Below, one piece after another: positions 44,000 to 55,281 of a stretch of DNA of 64,000 nucleotides (position 1 is its first letter; each line of letters begins with the position of its first letter). The stretch lies in contig JBBHKE010002622.1 in assembly GCA_037447655.1 (NCBI GenBank), forward strand, positions 1-64,000. The letters run 5' to 3'. Origin of the DNA: Zygnema cylindricum. Taxonomy: Eukaryota > Streptophyta > Zygnematophyceae > Zygnematales > Zygnemataceae. The position numbers were made by a program, and so were the translations under genes. The notes beneath the pieces were generated by a model that did not search any database, was not told where the DNA came from, and saw only the letters and a program-made list of their open reading frames with translations.

Positions 44000-44682
44000 A
44001 AGGAAAGTTAGCTTCTGAACTACTAGCAATTTATGACCTGACGCTCACCAACGAAGGATTGATGGTCGGAGACTCATTGCTGCAGGTGGCTACTTTATCT
44101 GTATTTTATCTATATTGATTCACAGGATCGAGCCGCCAAGATCTAGCGGTCAAAAACAATTATAGAGTGGTTGTTGTTTTGGAAAATATAGTTTCGTGCG
44201 TACGCGACATTTCGTGCATACATCATAAAGTGTAGTGTGAAGGTTTGCATGGATTTGCCGATTGGGGGAGCAAACGTGCGGATAAAATTAAAGTGAAACG
44301 AACAAACATCATGAAATGGACGGCGGATCGCAAAGTGATCTGATAGGAAATAATTAGTAATGTTCGAAATGTAACATAATAAGACAAATGTCAACTGTTT
44401 TGTGTATAAGCGTAAAGTTACGGGAACACGTTTTAGTGTGGTACGTAACTCCGGAGGGAGTACACAGTTTCGGTACACTCCAAAGGTACGTGTTGGTATG
44501 ATACGTATCAAAGGGTACGTGTTGGTAAGGAAGTATAGTACGGCGGTTGGAGTACGGTTTGGTTAAGGGACCGAAATGCCACGTGAAGATTGGTGAACGG
44601 TTGTGGGAAGCGGCGGACCAAGTTCGCCGTCAATTATTGGACGACAAATATTGAGTATTTTGTCTTTTCGGCATCTAAAATG
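44000..44682. other. No recognisable gene
   Basis: GTAC-containing DNA with direct repeats such as GGTACGTGTTGGTA (two copies near 44485-44530). No credible ORF. Confidence 0.5.
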
Positions 44683-45632
44683 TAGTGTTGTGTATCGGTA
44701 TAGATTTGCCGATAACCGATATGGACATTTTTTCGGGTATCCGATAATCGATATATTGGTACGATACATCATTATCGGTGTTATCGCCGATAAATAACCG
44801 ATATTTATCGATATTTATTGGCGATAACACCTAATGATAACTATCAGCAATATATGTACAGACCGTACATATAAATGTATAGCCAGTACACTCAACTGTA
44901 CGTCATATTTTCTGGACGCGCCGCGGACCCCTTTCCCCCCCGATTTCGGTAAAAAATCGCGATTTTCCTTGATTATATATTATTTAAGGGGGTTTACTTG
45001 GATTCCACGCTCCCATACCCTTCCTCAATGTCCTTTTGACTATTAGTTAAGCGCATAGATGTCGAATTCGTACGGATTTGGACTATTTTGTGAAAATTAC
45101 GTAATGTTAAAGATTTTCTAGTATTTCGCTTTTCGTACATTTGCATACATGTCCGTACAGAGAAATCTATACGAAATTTACGAAAAGTATGAAATCGACG
45201 AATATTACGTATTTTTCACACAAAAGTCCACATCCGTACGAATTCGACATCTATGAGCGTAACTAACAGTCAAAAGGACATTGAGGAAGGGTATGGGAGC
45301 GTGGAACCCAAGTAAACCCCCTAAAATAATATATAATCAATGAAAAATCGCAATTTTTTACCGAAATCTGGGGGAAGGGGGTCTGCGGCGCGTCCCGGGA
45401 ATATGACGTACAGTTGAGTGAACTGGCCGTATATATATATGTACGGTCCGTACATATATCGCCGATAGTTATCGATATCGGTGTTATAGCCAATAAATAT
45501 CGATAAATATCGGTTATATATCGGCGATAACACCGATAACGATATATTGTACCAATATATGTCGATTATCGGGTACCCGAAAAAAGGTCCATGTCGGTTA
45601 TCGGCAAATCCTTACCAATACACAACACTAAA
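44683..45632. repeat. Near-palindrome within the hAT element
   Basis: Arms of about 440-480 bp (44683-45125 and 45150-45632) are inverted copies. Shared segments include CATAGATGTCGAATTCGTAC and CATACCCTTCCTCAATGTCC. The inner ends meet near 45135. It may be a foldback element that landed in, or arose from, the hAT element. Confidence 0.85.
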
Positions 45633-46162
45633 AATTACGAACAATTAACATAAATGTACAAAATTATACCGAAAGTGCACCTTACAAACCTAAAAATACG
45701 GCAAATCTTTGTCAACCGTACTAAATTATATAGGAATGTACGGCAATGTATCCTCCAAACCCTGAAATTAATATCCCTAACAAGTACGGAAAATACGGCC
45801 ACTGTACGTACATATATGAAAAGTGTGCGGCAGTTATACTGAAGGTACGGAATTTAAGGAAGTGTACTCTAAAACCCTTAAAATCATTTATACAACCCAT
45901 AAAAAGTACGGACTTATACGGACACTATATATAACTGTACGAAAAATGTACGGTTGCAATGGAAGGTACTTTATTATACAAAGTCAATAATATAATACAG
46001 TATGTTATAAAGTACTATTGTATGTATACTATATTTTTCAAGTTATCGCCGATATGGAATTTGTTGGTCTCAGAGCGATATATCGAAACCTGACCGTTCG
46101 ATAACTGGTAACTATCGGTATCGGTGTTATCGCGATAAGTTTTTTACCGATACACAACACTA
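44683..46162. mobile_element. Non-autonomous hAT-type element
   Basis: Ends TAGTGTTGTGTATCGGTA and TACCGATACACAACACTA with a perfect 8-bp target duplication CTAAAATG (44675-44682 and 46163-46170), the length typical of hAT. No transposase frame. The left two thirds (44683-45632) form a near-palindrome with a second terminal repeat at its end. The remainder (45633-46162) is rich in GTACGG units and CGATA-rich subterminal repeats. Confidence 0.9.
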
Positions 46163-46774
46163 CTAAAATGTTAGCCGCTGAATATTTTAGCACTGGTAAA
46201 TGAGTGTAAATACATTGTACGGTAGACGGCCGGTTAGTCTTGTTAGGATGACCACGTTAATTATGGTACGGCGTAGATCAGCTTCAAGTTCACTTGTATA
46301 TGTGGACTTAGAATATTTTGAGGGAGGAATCCCCTTGTATGGAAAAACTGTGATAGCAATTTCTGGTATCTTTGAAGGTGAAGATCATTGTGATCTTTGG
46401 GCAGAATTCATTGAAATTTTGCATGTTGGTTCCTTGGTATATTTTTTGTACTGTGGAAAATTTGCATGTCTATTGTGTACCTGGTTTGCTTGGGGCTTCA
46501 TTGTGAAGTCGGTCTTTTGTGGGGTTGGTTATGGCGACTGTTTTTCTGCAACTTTGACTGGATGATGCGATCACTCTGTTTAGTGGCTCTGTATCAAACT
46601 TTGTGAAAGTGTAATTAAATCTAAAAACTACCTATGTATGTAGTTTCAGCTTGTTTTGATAATTTTGTAGAATTCTTTGTTGATTCAAAGAAGGCAGTTT
46701 TTTGGGGTACTCTGTGGTGCCTCCGAGGGTAAATCCATGGTTGAAAATGGCTATGGACAACAGCGGTAACCTTG

Positions 46775-47090
46775 AAAGTTACACGATCGGTGAGGACGTC
46801 CGAGGGAAAAAGCTACCTGTTTGCTGACATCGGGCGAGGGACAAATTTACTCGATCGCTGACGTCAGCCGTGGGACAAAGTTACCCAGTAGGTGACGTTG
46901 GCCGAGGGACAAAGTTACCCGGTAGGTGACGTTGGCCGAGGGACAAAGTTACACATTAGGTGACGTTGGCCGAGGGAAAAAGTTACTCGGTAGGTGACGT
47001 CGGCTGAGGGACAAAGTTACCCGATCGCTGACGTCGGCCGAGGGACAAAGCTACCCGGTAGGTGACGTCAGCCGAGGGACATCCCATTCA
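46775..47090 (+). repeat. 34-bp minisatellite, about nine units
   Basis: Units of the form GAGGGACAAAGTTACCCGGT plus AGGTGACGTTGGCC, spaced exactly 34 bp in the best part (46872, 46906, 46940). Each unit carries TGACGT, the core bound by TGA-class bZIP factors. No ORF runs through it. Confidence 0.9.
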
Positions 47091-47401
47091 AGGCTGCAGC
47101 GGAGGGACGTCCCATTCAAGTTTGCAAACGAATAGAAACTCCACCTATTTATTCAAACGGACAACCAAAGGTCTATAATTTGTATTGAGATCTTTCTATC
47201 AGTTTCTTAGGGTGGCGTTCCATCAGACGAAAAGTGGGGTAATTTACAGAAATCGGCGCCTATCCGTACCTGGCCGTACTGCTTATTTTGTTTTTATGCG
47301 CGAACAATATTACAGAGAATCTTGCCAATATTCTCCAAAGGTCTGGGAGGTAACAATGACCGTTGGATTTATTTTCGCGAAGCATTCGCTTCGAAATTTT
47401 C

Positions 47402-47444
47402 TGTAAATGGTGATGTACCTCGACGAGGTACATCACCATTTACA
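47402..47444. repeat. Perfect hairpin, 21-bp arms
   Basis: TGTAAATGGTGATGTACCTCG, one A, then the exact reverse complement. Weaker pairing continues outward for about 20 bp (CGCTTCGAAATTTTC against CAATTTTTTT). No TSD seen. Confidence 0.9.
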
Positions 47445-47449
47445 AAAAA

Positions 47450-49630
47450 AATTGAGCCGCGACACGCTGGATAATGAACATACGTGTCAAGACGGCAACC
47501 AAGGGAAATCGAAAAATTTCGCACATGATACATCCATAGAAAGATCCTAACCGAAATCACAAAAGTATTCTCGTAACGAGCTTTCGTCACGCTATTTTTG
47601 TTAGCACCCATTCGTCACACTATTTGTGGCAGCGCTCATTCGTCACGCGAAAAAACAGAAAGTCAAAACCCCTAAAAAATTTGACCTGGTATCTGACAAG
47701 GCGTCTGCAAAGATTACAAAAATTATGTTGTACGATGACCTGGTCCACACGTACATGGTACGCAAAGGAAGATTTCAAGTTGAAGTTGGTCGGTGAGAAA
47801 AAAAAACTGACGATTTTCAAGATAAGATCTTATCCTACGTGGTACCATTCATTTTTGAGCACGTGGATTACAGACTCTGCGCGATAGAACATCGTTCAAA
47901 ATGGAGCATCCTGTAATGTTCGCCGTACGATTACAGAATTTCCTGATGTAACGCCACCCTTATCTAACGAGTAACGACTACCCACTAACCCGTCGATACC
48001 TATGTACGCACAATCACGAATAGGCTAACTCTGCGCAGTGTGATGTGTCGCCCATCCAATGGTTCACCCGAATAACTCAAATTTGTTCTCGTTAACCTCG
48101 TGTCACTTTGATTATGTGTCGCGTGACGTGATTGGTACTGAATCCGTACCCCGATTGTTGTATCGCTTGAAGTCGCACATTTCAGCAGTGAAGTCATAAA
48201 TTTCATTCCTTAGAGGCTCATGACGCTAAGGACCCTGTATGTTTCATTAGCAATGGCACTATTAGCCAATTTGCTACACCTCGGTCCAAAGGTCGGACAT
48301 CGTTGAACACAAAATGGCATACCGAGTTGGAAAAACAAGAAACCAATTTTGTTGGTTCAATTGTCAATACACACTTGCGCACTACAGACAAGTTTAACAC
48401 ACAATTTGTGAGCCTTTCTCATTTTGTGACAAGTTAAACTTGCCAAATTAACGCTCTCCATTTAATCATATTTCAGTAGCTAAAAAATAATACAGCAAAT
48501 AATGGGAGGATCTTAAAAAATCTCAAATGAGTCATGTGATCATGCTAGTTTTGATGTACTCGCTCTCATTAACAGTAGGTAGGCAAGAAATAAATGATTC
48601 CATTTTTTTACCATTTCTTGTGTTCAGGATTGGCAGATATACCTCAAATTATTTAAGAGTGATGACTATAATGTAAATAACTTGGTAGGTAGCTTAAATT
48701 CGAGAGAGAATTTCACAAGGCATAGTGCAAAAATAGACAAAATATACCGAAAAAGAGTCAGCATTTTAGACATATAACCATAACCATATTGCAATGAAAT
48801 ATTCCATTCTTCATTAAAAAATGAACACATCTTGTGAGCAATTTTTCTTTATCATTTGTATCTCTATGTTCTATCACACTTCAATGTCGCTCTTCCGATA
48901 AAATCCCACTTCTATTTCTCATGACATAACAGTGGATTCCTTGATGTGAAGAGTTAAAAAAACATGCTTTAAATGTAAAGCCTGTCAAAAAAAATCAAAT
49001 GGCAAATTGGACCATTTTTAAAGTCTCCATTCAAAAATGACCATACGACATCCTCAAATTTTGTGACAAATATCACTCAAAAAGACTGAAAAGGTGTTCC
49101 GTCTCTTTTCCCAATGGATACTATTGGTGGGTCTCTATTCCACTGCTCCAAATTCCTTTTTTTACCCAAACTTCAACAGTTGGGTACCATCATATCTATT
49201 TGCACTTGCAACTGTCCTAAAATATCATGTTTAAGTTCAGATATCCGTGAAAAACCATAAAAAACCCTAAGAAACTACCCTAAAAATTATCTAGCGCATA
49301 GATTATCAATGATGTCCTGCATCCCAAAAAACCACCCTCAAAGTCAGTTTTGTTAAACTTTTTCTATGCCCAAAAATCCAAGCAATGACTAGATGGTCAG
49401 CTTCTAAAGGTTCAAACAAAAACGGTTTAAATCAGTAGAAAAAATGTTATGAAAGCGGAATAATTTTCCAATCTTTTGTGTACAAATATGAGCTTTTGTC
49501 ACAACATGATGGGAGCTAAAAGTTTAAAAGCAAGAGCATCCGTTTTCTTTACCAATCCCATTTTTTAAATTTTTAACTTTCCAACATCGTTTTTGCCAAA
49601 AGCTTTCCAAAAAGCACCATGTCCATTATT
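47450..49630. other. No recognisable gene
   Basis: Long intergenic stretch downstream of the DOMON gene. Repeated GCGCTCATTCGTCAC-like pieces lie near 47585-47645. Frames at 47620-47887 and 48000-48400 have no domain similarity. From 48480 the DNA is AT-rich. Confidence 0.5.
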
Positions 49631-49637
49631 GTTCCAT

Positions 49638-51254
49638 TTAAAAACAAAAATAAATAAAAGCCGTACCACTAGGAGGAGGACTCTTAGAAGGAGGGCCCTT
49701 GGAAGGAGGAGGGCGGCTCTTGGGAGGAGGAGGACTCTTCTTAGTAGGAGGGGGACTCTTCTTAGGAGGAGGAGGACTTTTCTTAGTAGGAGGACTCTTC
49801 TTAGGAGGAGGTGGGCGCTTCTTAGAAGGAGGAGGTGGACTCTTCTTAGAAGGAGGACTCTTCCTAGGAGGAGGGGGCCTTCTGGAAGGAGGAGGGCTCT
49901 TCAAAGGAGGAGGGGTCTTCAAAAGAGGAGGAGAGCTCTGTGAAACAACACCAAGCACCAACCATTAAAGAAGTTCCAGATAGAAAAAATTATAGCATTC
50001 AGAATATGGCTCGTTATTTGATGAAACGAAGGCATCCTGGTATACGAACAATAAAAGCTCTAAGAAAGGAGTAGGGGAAAGAAAGTGTGTTTACCGGAGG
50101 AGTAGATGGTTCAAGAGGAGGAGGAGAGCTCTGCAAAACAAATCCGGGCACCAACAAAAGCAAGAAGTTTGAGATGGAAATAATGATAGCATTCAGTTTA
50201 CGGCTAGAATGAGGTCATCCTAATTTTATACTGTCTATGAAATCTTGAGTCCGTAGAAAGAACATATGTCAGGTTTGCTAAGCGCCTTGTTGGACTTTAA
50301 AGAGCTAAAAAGTTTTAAAGCTCTTGAGTTTGCTGAATATCGATTTTAATCGTCTAATAGATTGTCACCAACGCCTTTGAGAGCGAATGTACAATCATAC
50401 AAAAAGAGTGCTAACATGAATGGACATGGTTTTAGTCTTAAATAAGGGGAAAATGAAAGAGCGAATAGGATAGCGGATAAAATCGAGGAGAAAAAAAATG
50501 GAAGCGTAAGATATCATAAAAAAATGGAGGAGAGAGAGAAGGAATGAGTGGTCACCAGAGGAGGAGAAGGTGGCGAAGGCAGAGGAGGTTCGGCGAGGCC
50601 AGGGTCGGAAGTTTCCCGGAAGTCACGGAGAACTCTGTCGTGTCTCGCGTCGTGATCTGCATGCGCCATGATAGCCGTTCCCGCGGCGCCGCCAGATCCG
50701 GTGGACGACGTGGGTCCCTTTCCGTACACATGGATGTACTGCGCTTTGGCGCCGAGCGTAATTTCAAACTGAATGTAAATCCTCTCCGCCGGCACGCCGT
50801 CGATCAGTACGGATTGCACGAAGCAATTTTTGCTGGTCACGTTGAGAAATTCCTTGGTGTCGTCTAGGTACACACCGCCGTAGACGGTGTCGTTGAGCCA
50901 CAGCTGCACCACTTTCGGTCCGGCGACCGTATTGTAGCACGCCAAAACGGAACTGTTCTGCATCAGTTTCTGGTCCATGATGTTGAGGCCCCACGCGACC
51001 CAGCCGCCGGGCCGCCGCGGTTCGGAAACGTACAGGCCCTTCAAGTACTTCGCGTACGGATTTAGTGTGTTGTTGTAGCTGAGGGACCACGCAACTGTGG
51101 AGTTGTCTCTGAGAGTGTTACACGTGGAGTACTTTGTGGGAACGAATTGGTAGGAGCTGTAGCAAGTTAGGTTGCTCTGAGCATTTGTACGGATGGGTGC
51201 GACGATGAGAAGAGAGGCTGCTAGGAAAAGGAGAATTCGGAGAGAGTGAGCCAT
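49638..51254 (-). CDS. Secreted DOMON (AIR12-like) protein with extensin-like tail, three exons
   Basis: Exons 51254-50556, 50130-50095 and 49937-49638 join in phase 0 with GT...AG introns (CTG|GTGACC, TTTGCAG|AGC, CCG|GTAAAC, CACAG|AGC), giving about 344 residues. ATG sits in CACCATGG. Residues 1-25 form a signal peptide (LRILLFLAASLLIVAP core, cut before QSNLTC). Residues 31-180 resemble the plant AIR12/CYB561-DOMON domain: GGWVAWGLN, Met98 in QKLMQNSSVL and His175 in YIHVYGKGP sit at the two heme b ligand positions, and the cysteines suit an apoplastic protein. Several N-glycosylation sites are visible. The tail from residue 222 is SPPP- and PPPKK-rich, as in cell-wall extensins, without the GPI signal of AIR12. 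A role in extracellular or wall-bound electron transfer is inferred. The third exon may be spliced further at AGTGGTACGG. It is the only host gene I can support. Confidence 0.85.
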
Positions 51255-51357
51255 GGTGCTCTGGAGAAGAGGGGAGAGAGAGAGGGAGAAACGGCACGAG
51301 AAGAAGAGAGGAATTCGAGCCTACGGTGAGATTGCTTCTGTTAGGTTATCAGATTCC

Positions 51358-51365
51358 TTTTTATA
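51358..51365 (-). promoter_or_regulatory. TATA box of the DOMON gene
   Basis: TATAAAAA on the minus strand, about 105 bp upstream of the ATG. This implies a leader of roughly 75 bases, containing a purine/pyrimidine-rich GAGAGAGAGAGGG segment on the plus strand. Confidence 0.65.
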
Positions 51366-51419
51366 CCAGAAGCGTACAGAATTACAGAATCAGTGACGTC
51401 GCAAATTTTTAAAGATCGT

Positions 51420-52470
51420 CAAATTTCATTGGTCCAGCTATAGACGACTGTGTACTCTGTACGGTAACTGTACGTCAAAATCTTGGCTGGAGTACAAAAC
51501 TTGTCCGCCGACTTCAAACCGACACGTCGACCAATGAACTCTGCGTTCGACAGCCTGCAAGACGACACAGTTTCGCACGCTTTCATTAAATGTGCGAACG
51601 CACGTTTGGAATCAATCGACAACCGGGTCCAAAAAGCGGGCAGCGGAAACAAATTCCTTGAAAACAAAATTGTACGGATATATTGGAACGAGCCGACAAG
51701 TGGCAGATGGACCCAAAAAGGACCTCGTCCGGGTATTTTTTGTCTTTTTTATGGTAGTTCTCAAATATTGATTATGCAATTTCTGACCGTCCAGATGAGA
51801 ATCTTAACTTCTTAACAGTCGTGAACGTTGGGCGAAGCCGAAATGTTGTCGTTTTGTCACCTTGAATAGTACGGATTAACCCATATTCAACGAGATATAG
51901 AGGTGAACAATACTTAACACCGGTTTGTATCCGAAAAAGCCGAAAAGGTATTCAATAGCCACAGAATCAAGTTGGGTGAAATCTGTGTCGTGCAACGATA
52001 AAGCAAAAATAAACGACGAAACAAAAAATCGCATGAGAGTGAGTCTTAAACGACAAATGATGCTTTGAAGGTTGGACAAGATTGGTCGGCGCTATTCTTG
52101 CGTGTTTGTCATCGTCGCGGCACGCGATTCTCCCGTGTTTAGCTTGCGCATAGAACAAAATACACGCAGTCAGTTGATGAGGCAGTTCCATCCAAATCCG
52201 ACATCGCAGTGTGCCCAAAAATATTCTAGGTTGTCGGAATGTGGGACACCGACAAATGGACGTGCCAAAAAAAGTGGACGGTTTGTCAAAGTGTGGCGTG
52301 CACGACAATGCGACGATAAGACAGCGTGCCGCATGCAAGCTCTCATTAGTTGGACAGAAGAAAGGTTTTTGGCGGCGGGCAGAATGAGCTTTTGAAAGTT
52401 TGGCCGCGATGTCGTGCGACTCTGATTAGATTCGGTTAGTACGGATTGGGCTGTCAGGTAGGCATATGAA
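51420..52470. other. No recognisable gene
   Basis: GC is higher than the surroundings and there are open frames on both strands (51483-51815, 51967-52338, 52072-52395), but none has a recognisable domain and the first lacks an ATG. It is possibly the upstream region of the DOMON gene plus an old repeat. Confidence 0.4.
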
Positions 52471-52479
52471 AGTTATTTG

Positions 52480-52982
52480 AGGTGTTTTGTATAGGTAGCC
52501 ATTTGTCGATAACCGATATGACAATTTTTTGGGTTACAGATATCCATATATCGAAAAGATATATCGGTACCGGTGTTATCGCCATGACAAAAAACCGATA
52601 GATAATTATCGGTTTTTTTATGGGTTTTTGATCGCGATAACACCGGCTCGATAACTATCGGCGATAATTGTACGGATCAAAACCGTATTTATGTACGGTC
52701 TGTGCCATTGTATTGAACTGTCGTTCCAACGTTACTCAAGGTAAGTAAAAGATTGTCATACGTGGCATGCCATGCTATCAACAGTGAAAAACATAACACA
52801 ACATATTATAAAGTACTATTATATAGCGTACTATATTTTTTCCACTTATCGCCGATAAGAAATTTGTTGGTCGGAGAGAGATATGTCGGGACCCCTCACT
52901 GTTCGATAACCAATAACTATCTCTACCGATTTTATCGCGATAAGTTTCTTACCGATACACAACACTACTGTGGTTATTTGAC
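52480..52982. mobile_element. Second, shorter hAT-like element
   Basis: Right end ACCGATACACAACACTA and CGATAACCGATATGACAATT near the left end match the 44683-46162 element. GTTATTTG occurs at both outer edges (52472-52479, 52983-52990), a candidate 8-bp duplication. The left terminal repeat is degraded (AGGTGTTTTGTATAGGTA) and the right carries five extra bases. Confidence 0.6.
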
Positions 52983-53008
52983 ACTTTATGGTCCTTCACA
53001 TTTAGGTT

Positions 53009-54240
53009 GGGGGGGGAAGGGGGTGGGGGGGGGGGGCTATACGTGAATTGCTATTAGGGTTAATAACACTAATTCGACGCCCCCAAATTTTGAACCTCGA
53101 ACCTAAAATAGAATTACTAACTCTATTTTTTTTTTATGTTAACATAGGTACTGTTCAATTAGCGTTAATAACTCTAAGTTGGACAGTTTTCAATTGTGTA
53201 GAGTACGAAATGTGTCACTCTTTACTATAACTGCTCATTATTCCGTACACATATGCAGTATAAGTGTCACACAAAGGCGTTGACACTAAAAATTGAGTGC
53301 GTCGCCGTGTAAAAGTGCACTCAGGTTTGGTTCCCAATGATAAAGTTGAGGAAAAATCACGCAAATTTGTCCTCACATGTCTAAACGTCTTTTGTGTGAG
53401 CACAGGTTATACAAGCTACACTCTGGGAGAAGTGTAACCAAATTAGCGTTATTGAATAAATTAGAGTATTTTTTTTTTTGGCGAAGTGCCATCAACCTAA
53501 ATTAGAGTTATTAACGCTACATGTTTTTTACAATAATTATTTTTTAACGCTAATTGCGATTCACGATGTACGTAATGCAGTTTTGTAGTCAAAAATAACT
53601 ATTTTTTCGAGATTAAGGTTGGCCATTTGCGTCAACCACGTCAAAATTTAAGCCTACAAATTTGTCAAGTCAAATAAATAAAAAAGGTAAAGGAAAAAAA
53701 ATTGTGAAAAGTAATGTGTGTATAGCTGCATTTCATATCGCCATACTTCCAATGACTGATACTATTGGTAATCAAAAGGCGCCCAACAAATTGCTACGGG
53801 TCGAATTAGTTTGTTATTGACACTCTATACATAAGAGGAGGGGGGGGGGGGGGGTGGGGGTAAGATCCTTTTATAAAACGAGAGTAAGTAACTATAATAA
53901 AGACATCGTATCACTTGTGCACAAAAAATTAGTACGTATACATTTATGAGTTACAATTATAGATTATTTTCTTAACCAATATGCAAAAATAATAATATTT
54001 ATTACTATAAGTTAAAATAAGGTACATGTCGATTATAACGGTAAAAAAAAAAATTGTCACGGTTGTTTAAAGTGTCTCCAAATTGTTGGAGGGTTTAATC
54101 TTAGTTAAGTCATGTATCGTATCATTTTTTCCTTAATAAATCTCCATGCGATTTGTACATTGTATATAAAATAAATCAACTCCAATTTGTAGTGCAATTT
54201 AATATCACAAAGGATATTTCTGTAAAGATTCGTAAAATCG
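53009..54240. other. AT-rich intergenic DNA with long G runs, no gene
   Basis: G runs at 53009-53036 and 53840-53860 could form quadruplexes. The remainder contains GTTAATAACWCTAA direct repeats (53058, 53163) and no credible ORF. Confidence 0.5.
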
Positions 54241-54720
54241 ACAAATAGATGGACAATCGTGTTCAAAAGAATGATAAGCCAACAAGATTTGAACTTGGGA
54301 CATTTTTTGTAGTTGTGAATATAACGATTGCACCATCTTTCGGATATTGTTGTTGGTAAGTCCATTTTTGTAACATAGTTTAGAGTGGGTGCACCCCACA
54401 TCGAGGTATCAATATGTATTCTTTGCGTACGTCAACACCACCTCTCGAGAGGTAGCCGTTCATATATCCAACTTCGTCTCTTAAGCTCCGATAACATATT
54501 AAGATTTGTAAAATTGAAGGATAAAGTGGAAAATTTCGTTAAAGGGAATGATGAGCCAGTCAAGGTTTATACCTGGGACATTTCACTAAAGTTGTGAATA
54601 CGTTAACCACTACGCCACCACCGAGGATGCCAATGTTGGCGAGTCTATTTTTATTAGCTGTTTAAAAGTAAGTGCACCCCACATCTTCGTATCGATCATC
54701 ATTATTTGCGTACGTCAACA
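54241..54720 (-). mobile_element. Two tandem tRNA-derived SINE-like units
   Basis: On the minus strand the right unit has TGGCGTAGTGG (A box) and GGTATAAACC (B box) at 54558-54626. The left unit has a weaker head at 54281-54345 with AGTTCAAATCT. Both share flanking AAGTGCACCCCACATC-like and TTTGCGTACGTCAACA segments on the plus strand, about 270 bp apart. Confidence 0.55.
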
Positions 54721-54850
54721 AATTATTCTAGTTAGGATGTGCGATACATATCGGGCCTATACTACTAGAGTTATTGTAACAAAAATAAAACAAAAAATAC
54801 TACAAAAAAATTATCAGCTAGGTTACTTAGATTGAATGGCACGGTGCTTT

Positions 54851-55281
54851 TGCAATTCTGAAACCTCCATAGGTCCTCAGAATGGGCAGTTCACACGAAG
54901 CCCTTAGGATAACCTTGACCCCTTTGTGTTTCGACAAGAATAACTACCACCGTGGCAAACAAAAACTCTGACCACTTTCACCCTTGTAAAGAAAAGACCC
55001 CCTTGAGTTAATAGCAAAAAAGAAAAAAATCTCAATTTACTCCCCTAAGCAGTAAGTTATGGAGGATCAAAGTTGACATTTTTGTACAGAAGCACTCAGA
55101 GAGAGGCGGCTACTTACCAATTTTTCTAAGTTAAAAAAACCCTATCTAAACCCTCTACTACTAGTGTACGCCACCAATCACAATGTTGTGTTGTACATAA
55201 AGGTACAGAAGCCACATTACTTTCAATATGACCATCTACGACATGGCCAAAAAGTTGACGCTTGCCATATGTATATTATAT
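54851..55281 (-). repeat. Truncated LTR fragment
   Basis: TGCAATTCTGAAACCTCCAT and the following 420 bp match the last part of the copia LTRs (leader hairpin and GTAC regions). The rest is missing where the next LTR begins. Confidence 0.75.

Noticed and set aside
46200-46565. 121-codon frame with hydrophobic stretches, starting 38 bp after the hAT element
   Set aside because: No recognisable domain, no promoter or splice evidence, and the start overlaps old repeat DNA; too weak to annotate as a gene.
49593-49968. Arg- and Gly-rich plus-strand frames opposite the proline-rich exon
   Set aside because: Complement of the SPPPPKK-coding repeat; the minus strand has splice sites and continues the DOMON frame.
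50514-50555. Unspliced C terminus of the DOMON frame
   Set aside because: The read-through gives a short unrelated tail, while CTG|GTGACC with two in-phase downstream exons of matching SPPP style is a better model.
51483-51815. 110-codon plus-strand frame upstream of the DOMON gene
   Set aside because: It begins with TTG, has no recognisable domain and lies in DNA with open frames on both strands.
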